Program-made: the position numbers and the translations under genes
Notes under the pieces: generated by a model
What the model saw: only the letters and a program-made list of their open reading frames with translations
What the model was told of the DNA's origin: nothing
The model's database searches: none
Assembly: GCF_016587375.1 (NCBI RefSeq)
Contig: NZ_BNJG01000003.1
Location: 1,240,001 to 1,304,000, forward strand
Direction of reading: 5' to 3'
DNA from: Ktedonobacter robiniae
Lineage (GTDB): Bacteria; Chloroflexota; Ktedonobacteria; Ktedonobacterales; Ktedonobacteraceae
DNA length: 64,000 bases
In this document: positions 35,752-45,179 of the stretch, piece by piece
Position numbering within the stretch: position 1 is the first letter of the stretch
How the letters are laid out: every line of letters begins with the position of its first letter

Positions 35752-35864
35752 GTGATTTCTAGCCACTATGCCAACACCCCTTAACCATGCGCAAAAGATG
35801 CAACCTTTGTGGGGCTTTCTGGTATCTACCCATAGATGACAATTTCTTTCTGTGAAGGACGGAT

Positions 35865-36488
35865 ATGGAAGAGAGCGAGCAGGAACTACTGGCGCTGTTG
35901 GCAAGCGATCTACACGGCAATTTTTTGCACGTGGTGGAGCATTACCAGCATCGCCTCTATACCTTCGCCCTACGCCTGACGCGCAGCTTTCAGGATGCGG
36001 AAGATATTGTGCAGGAGGCTCTGGTGGGCGCGTATGTCTCGTTGGAGAACTATACTCCCGAGCGTATACGCGCACTCAAGCTCCAGGCCTGGCTCTATCG
36101 CGTGGTCTTTAACATCTATAGCCACTCCAGGCGCAATACACAGCTACACCTGGTGCCACTGACGGCGCTTGAGGAGCATCCCGAGCTAGACCCGGCGGAC
36201 CGCGAGGAGGAACAACCCGAGCTACTCTGCACGACCTGGGAGCAGCAACGCGAGCTGGAGGACCTCGTGGCCCGACTACCAGAGCGTTATCGCGTCGCGA
36301 TTACCTGCTACTACTTTGAACAGCTCAGTTATCGCGAGGTTGCCGAGCTGCTCGCTCAACCCATGGGAACCGTGAAATCAACCATCTCAAGGGGGCTACG
36401 CCTCTTGCGCGCCAGCATCGATACCCAAGAACAGGAGAGGGAGGAACAGTCATGGAGCCAGAGAACGCCCAGACACAAAAATCCGTAA
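35865..36488 (+). CDS. RNA polymerase sigma factor, ECF type
   Basis: The protein is 207 residues. Region 2 (about 22-95) shows ALRLTRSFQDAEDIVQEALV and LQAWLYRVVFNIYSHSRR; region 4 (about 125-185) shows LVARLPERYRVAITCYYF and the HTH LSYREVAELLAQPMGTVKST. The ATG follows AAGGACGG. The next gene overlaps it by 37 bp, so the sigma factor and the HEAT membrane protein are coupled. It heads a five-gene ABC cassette, which it may autoregulate. Confidence 0.9.
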   Translation: MEESEQELLALLASDLHGNFLHVVEHYQHRLYTFALRLTRSFQDAEDIVQEALVGAYVSLENYTPERIRALKLQAWLYRVVFNIYSHSRRNTQLHLVPLTALEEHPELDPADREEEQPELLCTTWEQQRELEDLVARLPERYRVAITCYYFEQLSYREVAELLAQPMGTVKSTISRGLRLLRASIDTQEQEREEQSWSQRTPRHKNP

Positions 36489-37558
36489 GCAAACCAACGA
36501 CATGGCAGTATGCCGCGCCCCCCTCGCTCCTGGCAGGTGTCCAGCAACGCCTGAACCAGCGAGAAGCCCTGCTTTCTTCCGATGTAACGAAGCGCCCTGG
36601 TGAGCAGGAGTTGCTTGAGGCTCTCCGACACCCAGCGTGGGAGATGCGTAGCGCCGCTGCGAAGGCCCTCGCAAATCATGACACATCCGCCGCTGAGGCC
36701 GCGCTTGGCGAGGCTCTGCATGATGAACATCCACTCGTGCGTGTCGCAGTCTTGCGCGCCCTGGCAGCCTTGCACCCAAACTCTTCGCTTGTGTATGAGT
36801 ACATTATCCAGGCGCTTCGGGATGACAACGATGAAGTACGCGAGATAGCACTCGTCCTACTCAATAAGCAACCACGCGTAGAAAAGCTACCAGCGGTCTC
36901 ACCACTGCGGCTCTTCTCCCAGCCCTGGAGCTATGCCTGGGGCCTCTTGTGGGCACAAATTCGCGTTCTTCCCAGGAGTATCTGGGCGAGTTCGGCAACA
37001 GTCCTGTTTATGATCCTGGCTTTGCTCCTGTTACGAGGCAACATGGTGCTTATTCAGGACCATGTAACGCGCGACCTGCTGGCGATCAGCATTACTGCCG
37101 CCTCTGTAATCAATATGGCCTATGTCTATGGGCGCGCGCACGATCCAGGCCTGGAGTTCGCCCTAGCGACCCCCACTTCGCCACGCCTGATCCTGCTCTG
37201 CCGCATGCTGTTGGTGACAGGCTATAATCTCACCCTGGCTGTAACCTTCTCGGCGCTGCTCGTCCTGCTCAACGGCGGTACGCTCTGGAGCATCATTCAG
37301 CTCTGGCTTGGCCCCCTGCTACTGCTGTCGGCGGCCAGCCTGGCCATCTCGATGTTGCTAGGTTCCCTGGTGGCCATTATCACCACCCTGGCCTTTGAGC
37401 TGACCCAGATGCTCACAATACAGGTTCATGAGGGCATCCCACATCTAAATATGGCGCTCTCAGATCTCTGGCAAACTCAGCCTGCTGTGCTCCTGATAGC
37501 GACCCTGTTACTCATCTTTGCCTTGCTCTATACACCCAAGAATATGCGTTTCGCCTGA
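36452..37558 (+). CDS. HEAT-repeat membrane protein in a sigma factor/ABC cassette
   Basis: The protein is 368 residues. Residues about 45-140 contain HEAT-like repeats (LLEALRHPAWEMRSAAAKAL, LGEALHDEHPLVRVAVLRAL, IQALRDDNDEVREIALVLL). From about 165 there are six hydrophobic helices like an ABC-2 permease (SIWASSATVLFMILALLLL, LLATLLLIFALLYTP at the end). Its place after the sigma gene suggests an anti-sigma role through the HEAT domain combined with a membrane sensor or permease part. That link is inference; the fusion itself is seen. Confidence 0.65.
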   Translation: MEPENAQTQKSVSKPTTWQYAAPPSLLAGVQQRLNQREALLSSDVTKRPGEQELLEALRHPAWEMRSAAAKALANHDTSAAEAALGEALHDEHPLVRVAVLRALAALHPNSSLVYEYIIQALRDDNDEVREIALVLLNKQPRVEKLPAVSPLRLFSQPWSYAWGLLWAQIRVLPRSIWASSATVLFMILALLLLRGNMVLIQDHVTRDLLAISITAASVINMAYVYGRAHDPGLEFALATPTSPRLILLCRMLLVTGYNLTLAVTFSALLVLLNGGTLWSIIQLWLGPLLLLSAASLAISMLLGSLVAIITTLAFELTQMLTIQVHEGIPHLNMALSDLWQTQPAVLLIATLLLIFALLYTPKNMRFA

Positions 37559-37632
37559 TCTCTTAACCTAAAAAGCTTTTAACACAACCTTACTCAAGAC
37601 AGATTCAACTATATATGAAAATGGAGTTCCCG

Positions 37633-38370
37633 ATGTCTCTTGATCGACTGCGCTATGAATTGAAGCTCATGGGAGGGAAGGTTACGCTCACTCCCATTGT
37701 GAGCATGCTCAGCTTTGGCCTGCTCTCGCTGCTACTCATCTACCTGCGCAATAATGATGTCCTTCCGCGCTTCCTGATGGGCGGACTGGAGATGATTCTC
37801 CCCCTGGCAGCAGGCATCATTACCGTGATGCTTACGAGCTATGACCAGGCCATTGAGATCCAGCTTACGGTGCCTCGCCTCTACCATCTGACGGTGCTTC
37901 GTCGCCTGCTGCTACTGCTCGGCTGGTGCATACTGGTCGGACTGTTTACCAGCTTAATCATCGCTACAGTCAATCTCAGCCTGCTCCATCTCGATCTGGG
38001 CAGTTGGCCGTTGGTACTCAGCTTCCTCCTGGCGCAACTGGGTTGGGTCGCGCCATTGGCCTGGTTCGTCTGTGCGGGCTTCTGCCTGGGCGCACTCCTG
38101 CGCAATTGGGTCGCGGGCACAACTGTCCTGAGTGCCATCTGGCTTTTGGAGATCGTCTTCAAGGACTATCTGAAGGCGACAGACTGGCTGCACTCGATCT
38201 TCTTCTTCGCGACGACGCTTACGCCCATTGAACTGGTGACTGCAAGCACATTTGGAGCCTGGCTGACTGCGCGCTGGCAGATGTGCGCCATTGCGGCGGC
38301 GCTCCTCTTCATTGGCTGGCTGCTCACGCATAATACTGAGGCTGTGTTGAAAAGTTCAAGTGAGGCATAA
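37633..38370 (+). CDS. ABC-type membrane protein (six TM), first permease-like subunit
   Basis: The protein is 245 residues from ATG 37633, which follows GGAG by 6 nt. Six hydrophobic segments are visible, with the coupling-like segment TSYDQAIEIQLTVPRLYHLT after TM2, as in ABC-2 permeases of bacteriocin or lantibiotic immunity type. It is 74 bp after the HEAT gene and ends inside the start region of the next gene. Substrate unknown. Confidence 0.7.
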   Translation: MSLDRLRYELKLMGGKVTLTPIVSMLSFGLLSLLLIYLRNNDVLPRFLMGGLEMILPLAAGIITVMLTSYDQAIEIQLTVPRLYHLTVLRRLLLLLGWCILVGLFTSLIIATVNLSLLHLDLGSWPLVLSFLLAQLGWVAPLAWFVCAGFCLGALLRNWVAGTTVLSAIWLLEIVFKDYLKATDWLHSIFFFATTLTPIELVTASTFGAWLTARWQMCAIAAALLFIGWLLTHNTEAVLKSSSEA

Positions 38371-38374
38371 AACT

Positions 38375-39166
38375 ATGAAACAGTTTGCAAGCTTCCTGGG
38401 TGCGTTCAGCTACGAGTTCCGCATGCAGATTCGTCGACCAGCGCTCTGGATTACGATGACGATTATTATCATCCTCATCCTCGCCTCGACAGGCCGCAGT
38501 ACATTTCTCGTTTCCTATGCACAACATGTCAATAAGCAGTCTGCGGCCTCGGCACTGGTGGTATGGATGGACTTTCTCAGCATCCTGCTTCCCATTGGTA
38601 TCGGGCTGATGATGGCAGATCGCCTCTATCGTGACCGCAAGACGCAGGTGGAAGAACTCTTTACCTCTCTACCCAATGCGCTGTCTTCGCGCTTGCTTGG
38701 TAAATACCTGGGCGGCCTGGGAGCCGCCGCACTCCCTTTGTTCACCATCTATATGCTTGGCGTTCTCTATATCCTGTTTCAAACCAGCGACTGGCTGGTA
38801 CTTCCCCAGGCGGTGGCCGTCTTCGCCCTGGTCAGTCTGCCGGGCCTGCTCTTCATTAGCGCGTTCTCGCTGGCTTGCCCACGTGTGATATGGGTGCCGC
38901 TCTACCAGTTCCTCTTCGTTGGCTACTGGTTCTGGGGCAATCTCTTGCACAATCCCCAGATCCCCTCCCTGAGCTATACGCTGCTCACACCCATAGGCGA
39001 TAATCTTAGCCGTGCCTTCTTTCCCGGCCGCGATCAGCTCTTCATTTCATCCAACCCCACCCCTCTAGTAAATGGCTTTATAAGCCTGGGTCTGCTCGTG
39101 GGCCTCGCGGCCCTGGTCCTAATCGTCCTTGTAGCGCTCATGAAGTGGCAACAGGCACAGCAATAG
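38375..39166 (+). CDS. ABC-2-type membrane protein, second permease-like subunit
   Basis: The protein is 263 residues from ATG 38375. It starts FASFLGAFSYEFRMQIRRPA, typical of ABC-2 permeases, with TM segments at about 25-43, 60-78, 107-128, 138-158, 170-188 and 225-250 and the intracellular loop LYRDRKTQVEELFTSLP. It is followed after 19 bp by its ATPase gene. The pair of permeases may form a heterodimer. Confidence 0.75.
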   Translation: MKQFASFLGAFSYEFRMQIRRPALWITMTIIIILILASTGRSTFLVSYAQHVNKQSAASALVVWMDFLSILLPIGIGLMMADRLYRDRKTQVEELFTSLPNALSSRLLGKYLGGLGAAALPLFTIYMLGVLYILFQTSDWLVLPQAVAVFALVSLPGLLFISAFSLACPRVIWVPLYQFLFVGYWFWGNLLHNPQIPSLSYTLLTPIGDNLSRAFFPGRDQLFISSNPTPLVNGFISLGLLVGLAALVLIVLVALMKWQQAQQ

Positions 39167-39185
39167 TTTAAGGAGAATAATTATC

Positions 39186-40076
39186 ATGCAGATAGAAATT
39201 CAGCATCTAACCAAGGTCTATCGCGGAGGCGTACATGCCCTTCAGGATCTAAACCTGACTATTCCCAGCGGGATGTTTGGCCTGCTTGGCCCCAATGGCG
39301 CGGGCAAGACTACGCTTATGCGCATCCTGGCGGGCATTCTGCCAGCTACTGAGGGCACAATTCGCGTTGGTAGCTATGATGGCACTACTGAGCGTGGGCG
39401 CACAGCCATCAAACGCGTCCTGGGCTACCTGCCCCAGGACCTGGGGATGTATCCCGATCTCTCGGCCTATGAGTTCCTGGACTACATCGGCATCCTCAAG
39501 GGCCTCGACGAGCGCCAGCAACGCCAGCAACGCGTCAACGAGCTACTGGAAACCGTGGCGCTCAGTGATGTCGCCCGCCGCAAGCTCAAGACCTTCTCCG
39601 GTGGCATGAAACGCCGCGTGGGCATCGCGCAAGCCCTGCTCAATGATCCCCAGCTCCTCATCGTCGACGAGCCGACCGCGGGCCTCGATCCTGAAGAGCG
39701 CATCCGCTTCCGCAACCTGCTCTCAGACCTGGCGGGCGAGCGCACCGTGCTCCTCTCCACACATATTATCGAGGATATAGCCCAGACCTGCCAGCAACTG
39801 GCCCTGATGAAGAATGGCCACGTCCTCTTCCAGGGCACAATCATGAGCATGCTCGAGGAGACACATGGCAAGGTCTGGCAGGTCATCACTCCAGGCCAGA
39901 AGCCCGAGGGCAACTTTACCGTTGTCTCAACCCTCAACATGGGCAACAGCGTCCAGTACCGCATTGTGGGCGAGAAGCCCTCCAGCCCCGACACCATAGC
40001 TCTCGATCCCAGCCTGGAAGACAGCTACGTCTGGTTTATGCGCGACTCCCGACGCACGCCTGTTCCCGCCAGGTAG
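39186..40076 (+). CDS. ABC transporter ATP-binding protein
   Basis: The ATPase has 296 residues, ATG after AAGGAGAA. Walker A GPNGAGKTT (35-43), Q-loop YLPQDLG, signature FSGGMKRRVG, Walker B LLIVDEPTAGLDPEERIR and switch His in STHIIED are present. It most resembles ATPases of multi-TM ABC-2 exporters (BcrA/NatA type). After the core comes an additional 80-residue domain. Last gene of the sigma/HEAT/permease/permease/ATPase cassette; a 32-bp hairpin follows after 10 bp. Confidence 0.9.
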   Translation: MQIEIQHLTKVYRGGVHALQDLNLTIPSGMFGLLGPNGAGKTTLMRILAGILPATEGTIRVGSYDGTTERGRTAIKRVLGYLPQDLGMYPDLSAYEFLDYIGILKGLDERQQRQQRVNELLETVALSDVARRKLKTFSGGMKRRVGIAQALLNDPQLLIVDEPTAGLDPEERIRFRNLLSDLAGERTVLLSTHIIEDIAQTCQQLALMKNGHVLFQGTIMSMLEETHGKVWQVITPGQKPEGNFTVVSTLNMGNSVQYRIVGEKPSSPDTIALDPSLEDSYVWFMRDSRRTPVPAR

Positions 40077-40086
40077 ACACTTGTTA

Positions 40087-40151
40087 CTATGGTGATGAGA
40101 TGTGCTTCCGGGTTGCTTGAAGCAACCCGGAAGCACATCTCATCACCATAG
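40087..40151. repeat. Near-perfect palindrome, 32-bp arms, 1-nt centre
   Basis: Arms 40087-40118 and 40120-40151 pair exactly around a single G. It lies 10 bp after the ATPase stop, marking the end of the cassette. Confidence 0.87.
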
Positions 40152-40249
40152 GATTTCTGTAGCTTGCTTCACAATTCTTGTCTATGCTTGCCTGCTATAA
40201 TCTGATCAGTCGCAAGGATAAGATAAGAGTGTGAAAGAGAGCATTTGCA

Positions 40250-41206
40250 TTGACAAAAGAACATATATATGAGAAGGATACGCAACCCGTATCCTTCACT
40301 ATAAAAAGGGCGCGCAAGCCCTTTCCCATCTTCAAGATTCTGCTTGGTCTCTGCTTTGTTGTGTTATTTCTGGCCTGGGCGATTATCCCTGCCATCCGGG
40401 GCTATACGCTTGTAGAGAATAAGCGTCACTTTGTGCCCCAGGCCACCTCAGCCGGTATTCCAGTACAGGATGTCCAGTTTCAGGCCGTAGATGGGGTGCG
40501 CCTCTCGGGCTGGCTGGCCCTGGCCTCGCCCAAGGCGCCCACGATCATTCTTGTGCATGGCTTTAAGGAGAATCGCATGGGCATGCTGCCCGATGCACGC
40601 TTCCTCTACCAGGCTGGCTATAATGTCCTGCTCTATGATAGCCGGGGCTGTGGCGCGAGCGATGGCTGGGAGATTACTCTGGGCGCACGCGAGCCAGATG
40701 ATGTATTGGGAGCTGTGCGCTACCTCAAAGGGCGCTCAGACCTGCTGAACAAGCATTTTGGCCTGATGGGGAATTCGCTTGGCGCGGGAATTGTCCTACT
40801 GGCGGCGGCCCGCGAGCCAGCAATCCTGGCAACGGTGGCCGATAGCTCCTGGATCGATGAACATGCCCAGTTAGACCGTATGTATGATCTCCCGGTCGGA
40901 CGCCTGACGCTGCCTCTCCTACCCTACGAGCCGGCTCTCGTCGACCAGCTTATAGGCGCAAAGTTGGCCGATACACGTCCCCTGGCGGTCATCAATCAGA
41001 TCGCGCCCCGGGCCGTCTTTCTTATTCACTCCGCCGACGACCAGAACGCGACCACACCTCCCTCAGGTGAGCACCAGCTTTTCGCGGCAGCCGGGGAGCC
41101 AAAACAGGAGTGGATCGCACCCAGTGGCGGCCACACAGGCGCACTCAAGGCCCATCCCCAGGAGTACACCCAGCACGTACTCAGCTACTTCGCGCGCTAT
41201 CTGTAA
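40250..41206 (+). CDS. Alpha/beta hydrolase with N-terminal membrane anchor
   Basis: The protein is 318 residues. One TM segment lies at about 26-45 (PIFKILLGLCFVVLFLAWAI). The hydrolase domain has the oxyanion motif ILVHGFKENRMG, the nucleophile elbow GNSLGAG, Asp in SADDQN and His in SGGHTGAL. This is the YqkD/BEM46-like group, membrane-bound with an outward catalytic domain. The start is TTG 40250, without a strong ribosome site; a downstream start is possible. Substrate unknown. Convergent with the carboxypeptidase gene. Confidence 0.82.
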   Translation: MTKEHIYEKDTQPVSFTIKRARKPFPIFKILLGLCFVVLFLAWAIIPAIRGYTLVENKRHFVPQATSAGIPVQDVQFQAVDGVRLSGWLALASPKAPTIILVHGFKENRMGMLPDARFLYQAGYNVLLYDSRGCGASDGWEITLGAREPDDVLGAVRYLKGRSDLLNKHFGLMGNSLGAGIVLLAAAREPAILATVADSSWIDEHAQLDRMYDLPVGRLTLPLLPYEPALVDQLIGAKLADTRPLAVINQIAPRAVFLIHSADDQNATTPPSGEHQLFAAAGEPKQEWIAPSGGHTGALKAHPQEYTQHVLSYFARYL

Positions 41207-41227
41207 GGGTACGCCACCAATAATCGC

Positions 41228-41286
41228 TTGTGGTAAGGGAATGTGCTGAACTGGCTCCGCCAGTTCAGCACATTCCCTTACCACAA
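41228..41286. repeat. Perfect inverted repeat, 28-bp stem, 3-nt loop
   Basis: Arms 41228-41255 and 41259-41286 pair exactly. It lies between the ends of the convergent hydrolase and carboxypeptidase genes, 6 bp from the latter's stop. The left arm contains the word GGTAAGGGAATG, similar to arms at 45371 and 58022. Confidence 0.87.
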
Positions 41287-41291
41287 ACCTC

Positions 41292-42269
41292 TTACTGTTT
41301 GGGCGCAGGAGGCGGCAGGACTGGGAGGGCAAAGGCCCAATCGAGCAGTGAACTGGCGTCCTTGAAGCGCTCCTCTTCATCCTTGGCATCCAGGACGGCC
41401 CCCACGAGGCGATGACCTGAACTATAGGCCGAGAAGACCAGGCAGTAACCAGCCTCGCCTGTGAAGCCCGTCTTCACGCCCGTCAGGCCCGCGTAGGTGC
41501 TGAGCATGGTGTCGGTGGTCTCCCAGTCATAAGCATGATGCACGCCATTAGCAGGCAAGACATACTTTTGCAACTGCACAATCTGAGCAAAGAGGGGATT
41601 GCGCATGGCATAGCGTGTCAGCTTGACGAGATCCTCGCCTGTGGTGTAGTGGTTGGGATCGGGCTTGCCATCCTTGCCCTCATAGGTCAAGCCATCGGCG
41701 TTGATATAGTGAGTGTTCTGCAATTTGAGCTGTTTGGCATAGGCGTTCATCATGGTGACAAACTGCGTTTGGGAACCCGCGACGGAGTCGGCGATGGCGG
41801 TGGCAGCGTCGTCGCCCGAGGGCAACATCAAGGCGTAGAGCAGGTCCTTCAGGCGAATTTGATCGCCAACCACCAGTTGCGCGTTGCTCCCATTGTGAAC
41901 CTTGGCCTCGTCAATAGCATCCTGTTTGATGGTAACAACCTGGTTCAAGTCGGCCTTGTCGATGGTCAAAATAGCGGTCATGATCTTGGTTGTGCTCGCC
42001 ATGGGTACGCGCTCGCGACCTTTGACGTTGACCAGCACATTGCCGGTATCGTCATCTACCAGATAGGCGATCTTGCTGCCTATAGCGGGCGGCGTGCCGC
42101 GAACCGTGAGCACGGGCCGCGGCGTGGGGGTCGGCGTGGGTGGCGAAAACAGGTTAGTAACCGTGCCGCCTACCGGAGTGAAGAGGGCCACTGGAATACT
42201 AATAATGATTAAGAGCGCCAGGCATAAGAGGATAATTCCGAGGATTTTCCGTCCCATTATGTACTTCAT
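41292..42269 (-). CDS. dacA: D-alanyl-D-alanine carboxypeptidase, S11 (PBP5/6-like)
   Basis: The protein is 325 residues. An N-terminal TM (about 8-30) serves as signal anchor, then a Pro/Thr-rich linker (SPPTPTPTPRP). The penicillin-binding motifs are complete: SxxK in MASTTK (Ser92, Lys95), SxN equivalent in PSGDDAA (Ser151, Asp153) and KTG in VKTGFTGEAG (about 264). The Asp for Asn in the second motif is common in S11. It trims peptidoglycan stem peptides outside the membrane. Unlike PBP5 there is no C-terminal amphipathic anchor. Confidence 0.9.
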   Translation of the reverse strand: MKYIMGRKILGIILLCLALLIIISIPVALFTPVGGTVTNLFSPPTPTPTPRPVLTVRGTPPAIGSKIAYLVDDDTGNVLVNVKGRERVPMASTTKIMTAILTIDKADLNQVVTIKQDAIDEAKVHNGSNAQLVVGDQIRLKDLLYALMLPSGDDAATAIADSVAGSQTQFVTMMNAYAKQLKLQNTHYINADGLTYEGKDGKPDPNHYTTGEDLVKLTRYAMRNPLFAQIVQLQKYVLPANGVHHAYDWETTDTMLSTYAGLTGVKTGFTGEAGYCLVFSAYSSGHRLVGAVLDAKDEEERFKDASSLLDWAFALPVLPPPAPKQ

Positions 42270-42290
42270 CCGTCCTTTAAAAAATAATTC

Positions 42291-43553
42291 CTACATCATA
42301 AAACGCCAGGGGGCCAAAATTCTCTCGCTCGCTTTTGTGTACCAGGGACGCTCCTGCCAGCTCTCCTGTGTCAACTCAAAGGTATCCGAGGTATCGCACT
42401 CAAAGAGTTCGCGCATCTGAAGGGCCAGTTCTTCGCTGTAGATCTCGACATTGATCTCATAATTACCGATAGAACTCAGGCGGTCCAGGTTCGCCGTGCC
42501 AATGGTGGTCCACTGATCGTCAATCATGCAAGTCTTGGCGTGCAGCATGGCGTGGCGATAACTGAAAATGCGTATCCCCGCCTGGAGACACTCCTGAAAG
42601 TAACCATGCGAGACCCAGTCTGTCAGGATATGGTTCGAGATCCAGGGCACCAGGACGCGCACATCTACGCCTCGCCTCGCCGCCGCCTTTAAAGCTTCTA
42701 AAAGCGTATGATCGGGCACGAAATAGGCATTGGTAAGCAGAATACAGCGCTGCGCCCGGTCGATGGCATCGATGTACATGTCGCGAATTGGGAAGATCAG
42801 ACGTAAAGCATTATTTCCATGCACCGTTACCAGGGGATCAAAGCCAGTCGGATAACGTCGCTTAATCATATGCCCCCGAGACTGAAAGCGATTCCAGAAC
42901 TGGATAAACGAGTTGGCCAGGTATCCAGCACCTGGACCCTTGATGCACAGGTGCGTATCGCGCCACTCCGTCGCATAGAGGCTACCAATATTATAGCCTC
43001 CGATAAAACCCGTCTGACCATCGACTATCAACAGCTTGCGATGGTCCAGCGAGTAACAGCGTGGATCAAAGATATGCCAGGGACGGCGAATGGCTTTGTA
43101 TTCAAGAACATGCATATTTTTGGAAAACGAGTGCTTAAATGCACGTGGCACCACGAGGTTGCCAAAGCCGTCGTAGATGACATATACCTCGACGCCCTCA
43201 TCCGCCTTGCGCGCCAGGTGATCTCTGAAAGCACGCCCAACCTCGTCATCCTTCCAGATAAATGACTCGATGAAGACACATTCCTGCGCACTATCAATGG
43301 CCGCAAGCATATCGTCATATAGCTCACGCCCAAAGCTATACAGCTGCAAACGATTCTCCCCTACACGCACCTCGCCTACATGAAAGTGGGGAAAGGACTT
43401 GAGACGCTGGCGCTTATGGCGCAGCGAGGAGATTACCAGCAAGACAAAGGCGGTTGCAAGCTGGAGCAGAAATAGACCAATACCTGCTCGCTTTCCTACT
43501 TCAATAAGCGATGCCCGCCAACGCCTTAGCCTGATCTGCTTGAACAATCTCAC
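42291..43553 (-). CDS. cls: Cardiolipin synthase-like phospholipase D family protein
   Basis: The protein is 420 residues with two HKD motifs, HRKLLIVDGQTGFIGGYN and HAKTCMIDDQWTTIGTANLD. A TM segment lies near residues 25-45. The spacing and the SLYATEWRDTHLCIKGPG segment match bacterial cardiolipin synthases or YwiE-type enzymes that join two phosphatidylglycerols. GTG start after GAAGGG. It lies 21 bp upstream of dacA, so both are cotranscribed, linking envelope lipid and wall maintenance. Confidence 0.85.
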   Translation of the reverse strand: MRLFKQIRLRRWRASLIEVGKRAGIGLFLLQLATAFVLLVISSLRHKRQRLKSFPHFHVGEVRVGENRLQLYSFGRELYDDMLAAIDSAQECVFIESFIWKDDEVGRAFRDHLARKADEGVEVYVIYDGFGNLVVPRAFKHSFSKNMHVLEYKAIRRPWHIFDPRCYSLDHRKLLIVDGQTGFIGGYNIGSLYATEWRDTHLCIKGPGAGYLANSFIQFWNRFQSRGHMIKRRYPTGFDPLVTVHGNNALRLIFPIRDMYIDAIDRAQRCILLTNAYFVPDHTLLEALKAAARRGVDVRVLVPWISNHILTDWVSHGYFQECLQAGIRIFSYRHAMLHAKTCMIDDQWTTIGTANLDRLSSIGNYEINVEIYSEELALQMRELFECDTSDTFELTQESWQERPWYTKASERILAPWRFMM

Positions 43554-43699
43554 TGGTTACCCTTCTATCAATTTCGTGAGAACCGATTTATTCGCTTGCT
43601 TCGACATATACCTGCACCTGCTCCCACTTTTTCTCTAACTATTTAACCTCTTACTTTGAGAACGTTTCAGGGGAGATAAACGCTACATAAAAGAGTAGA

Positions 43700-43751
43700 A
43701 TCATAGTTCAGCGTCGGGCCGCCTTCAGGTGGCCCGACGCTGAACTATGAT
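43700..43751. repeat. Perfect inverted repeat, 21-bp stem
   Basis: Arms 43700-43720 and 43731-43751 pair exactly with a 10-nt loop. It follows the end of the phosphofructokinase gene by 8 bp (minus strand). Confidence 0.85.
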
Positions 43752-43759
43752 CACATTCT

Positions 43760-44971
43760 CTACTGGGGCTGGTAGACGCCGCTGATATGTTCGAAGCGGG
43801 GGCGATAGCGCTCCTCGTGGTATTCGGCGGGATCGACACGGCGCGCAGGAATATTCTTGCCGGGGATATCTGTGGCGATGAAGGCACCATTGCGATAGGC
43901 CGCCATTACGCTATGCTCGCCATTCTCGACCATGCTCATGATCAGGTTAGCGAAGAAGATGGCTATGTGCTTATCGTAGACTTCAGGCTCGCCGCTACGC
44001 AGGAAGTAGGTCAGGTCGATAGGTAGGAAGCGCACGCCATGGATGCGCTTGGAAAGCTCTTCGCCTAAAAATTCGGCCACATTGACCTTCTTGCGATGAC
44101 CATAGGCATCCGCCGGTCCAGTCTCGGGGACAGGTATACCAAGGTTGGCACCCTCGGAGAGGACCACCATCGAGTAGTGCATCGGATTATGCCGGTCGTG
44201 CATCACCAGGTCAGCCAGGCGATCAATGTTGACTGGCACCTCGGGAATAATCAGGCGGTCAGCCCAGGTGACAACCGCTGTTTCCAGCGCGGTAAAGCCC
44301 GCGTCGCGGCCAAAGATGCGGAAGAGCACCGTCTGACTATGAGAACCTGCCGTTGAGCGGATGCGATTAATATACTCAGTCGCGCGGCTGATCGCCGTCT
44401 GGAAGCCAATACAGTAATCGGTCCCGGGGACATCGTTATCCATCGTTTTGGGAATGCCCCAGACCGGGATGCCACGCTCGACCAGCTTTGCGCCATAGCT
44501 CAGCGTATCATCGCCACCGATCACCACCAGGCCATCCAGGCCCAGGAACTGCATGTTGGCGATCACCTCATCCGTCAGATCCACGCGCTCCTCAGGTTCG
44601 CGCCCCTCGCCATATTGCTTTAGATGCGCGGGCAGGTCCTTGACCTGCATTCGTGCTGGATTGGTACGCGTGGACTGCAAGATTGTGCCGCCCTCGCGGT
44701 CGATATCACGCGTGTTCAGCCGCGTCAGGGGGACGACATAACCGCCATCCCAGGTATTGGGATCTTCGGCGCGAAAGATAAGGTTCTCGAGCCCCTGCTC
44801 ACGTTGGAGGAGCGTAACGCCCTCCCAACCAGCGCGTAGACCTACCACGCGTATCCCCATCGTCTCCGCACGATACACAATTGCCTTGATCGCCGGGTTC
44901 AGGCCCGGCACATCGCCACCACCAGTTAGCACACCTAGCGAGCGAATAGGACTCGTCACTTTAGCGGGCAT
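43760..44971 (-). CDS. pfkA: 6-phosphofructokinase, probably pyrophosphate-dependent
   Basis: The protein is 403 residues from ATG 44971 (GAGGAGGAAG upstream), longer than the usual 320-residue bacterial ATP-PFK. Motifs: LTGGGDVPGLNPAIK at the N terminus, VVIGGDDTLSYGAKL, IPKTMDNDVPGTDYCIGF and RIFGRDAGFTALE. The Asp after GGD and the Lys in PKTMDND are the residues associated with PPi as phosphoryl donor (ATP enzymes have GGDGS and PGTIDND). The inference is PPi-linked, reversible glycolysis. The hairpin at 43700 marks its 3' end. Confidence 0.85.
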   Translation of the reverse strand: MPAKVTSPIRSLGVLTGGGDVPGLNPAIKAIVYRAETMGIRVVGLRAGWEGVTLLQREQGLENLIFRAEDPNTWDGGYVVPLTRLNTRDIDREGGTILQSTRTNPARMQVKDLPAHLKQYGEGREPEERVDLTDEVIANMQFLGLDGLVVIGGDDTLSYGAKLVERGIPVWGIPKTMDNDVPGTDYCIGFQTAISRATEYINRIRSTAGSHSQTVLFRIFGRDAGFTALETAVVTWADRLIIPEVPVNIDRLADLVMHDRHNPMHYSMVVLSEGANLGIPVPETGPADAYGHRKKVNVAEFLGEELSKRIHGVRFLPIDLTYFLRSGEPEVYDKHIAIFFANLIMSMVENGEHSVMAAYRNGAFIATDIPGKNIPARRVDPAEYHEERYRPRFEHISGVYQPQ

Positions 44972-45179
44972 AAACTTCCTCCTCAACAAGAAACACTGTG
45001 CTATCGAGCACACAACCCAGCCCAATAACACAGATAGATACACAAACTAATATTTTGCGTCTTTTACAATTATTCAGCATACCATATCACGCCTACTATT
45101 TAATTATAAAACCCTACATCTCTAGCCTTTATGGACCTCTTTTGCAAGTCTTCTTAGTGCCTTGGCGCATCATAGGGGT

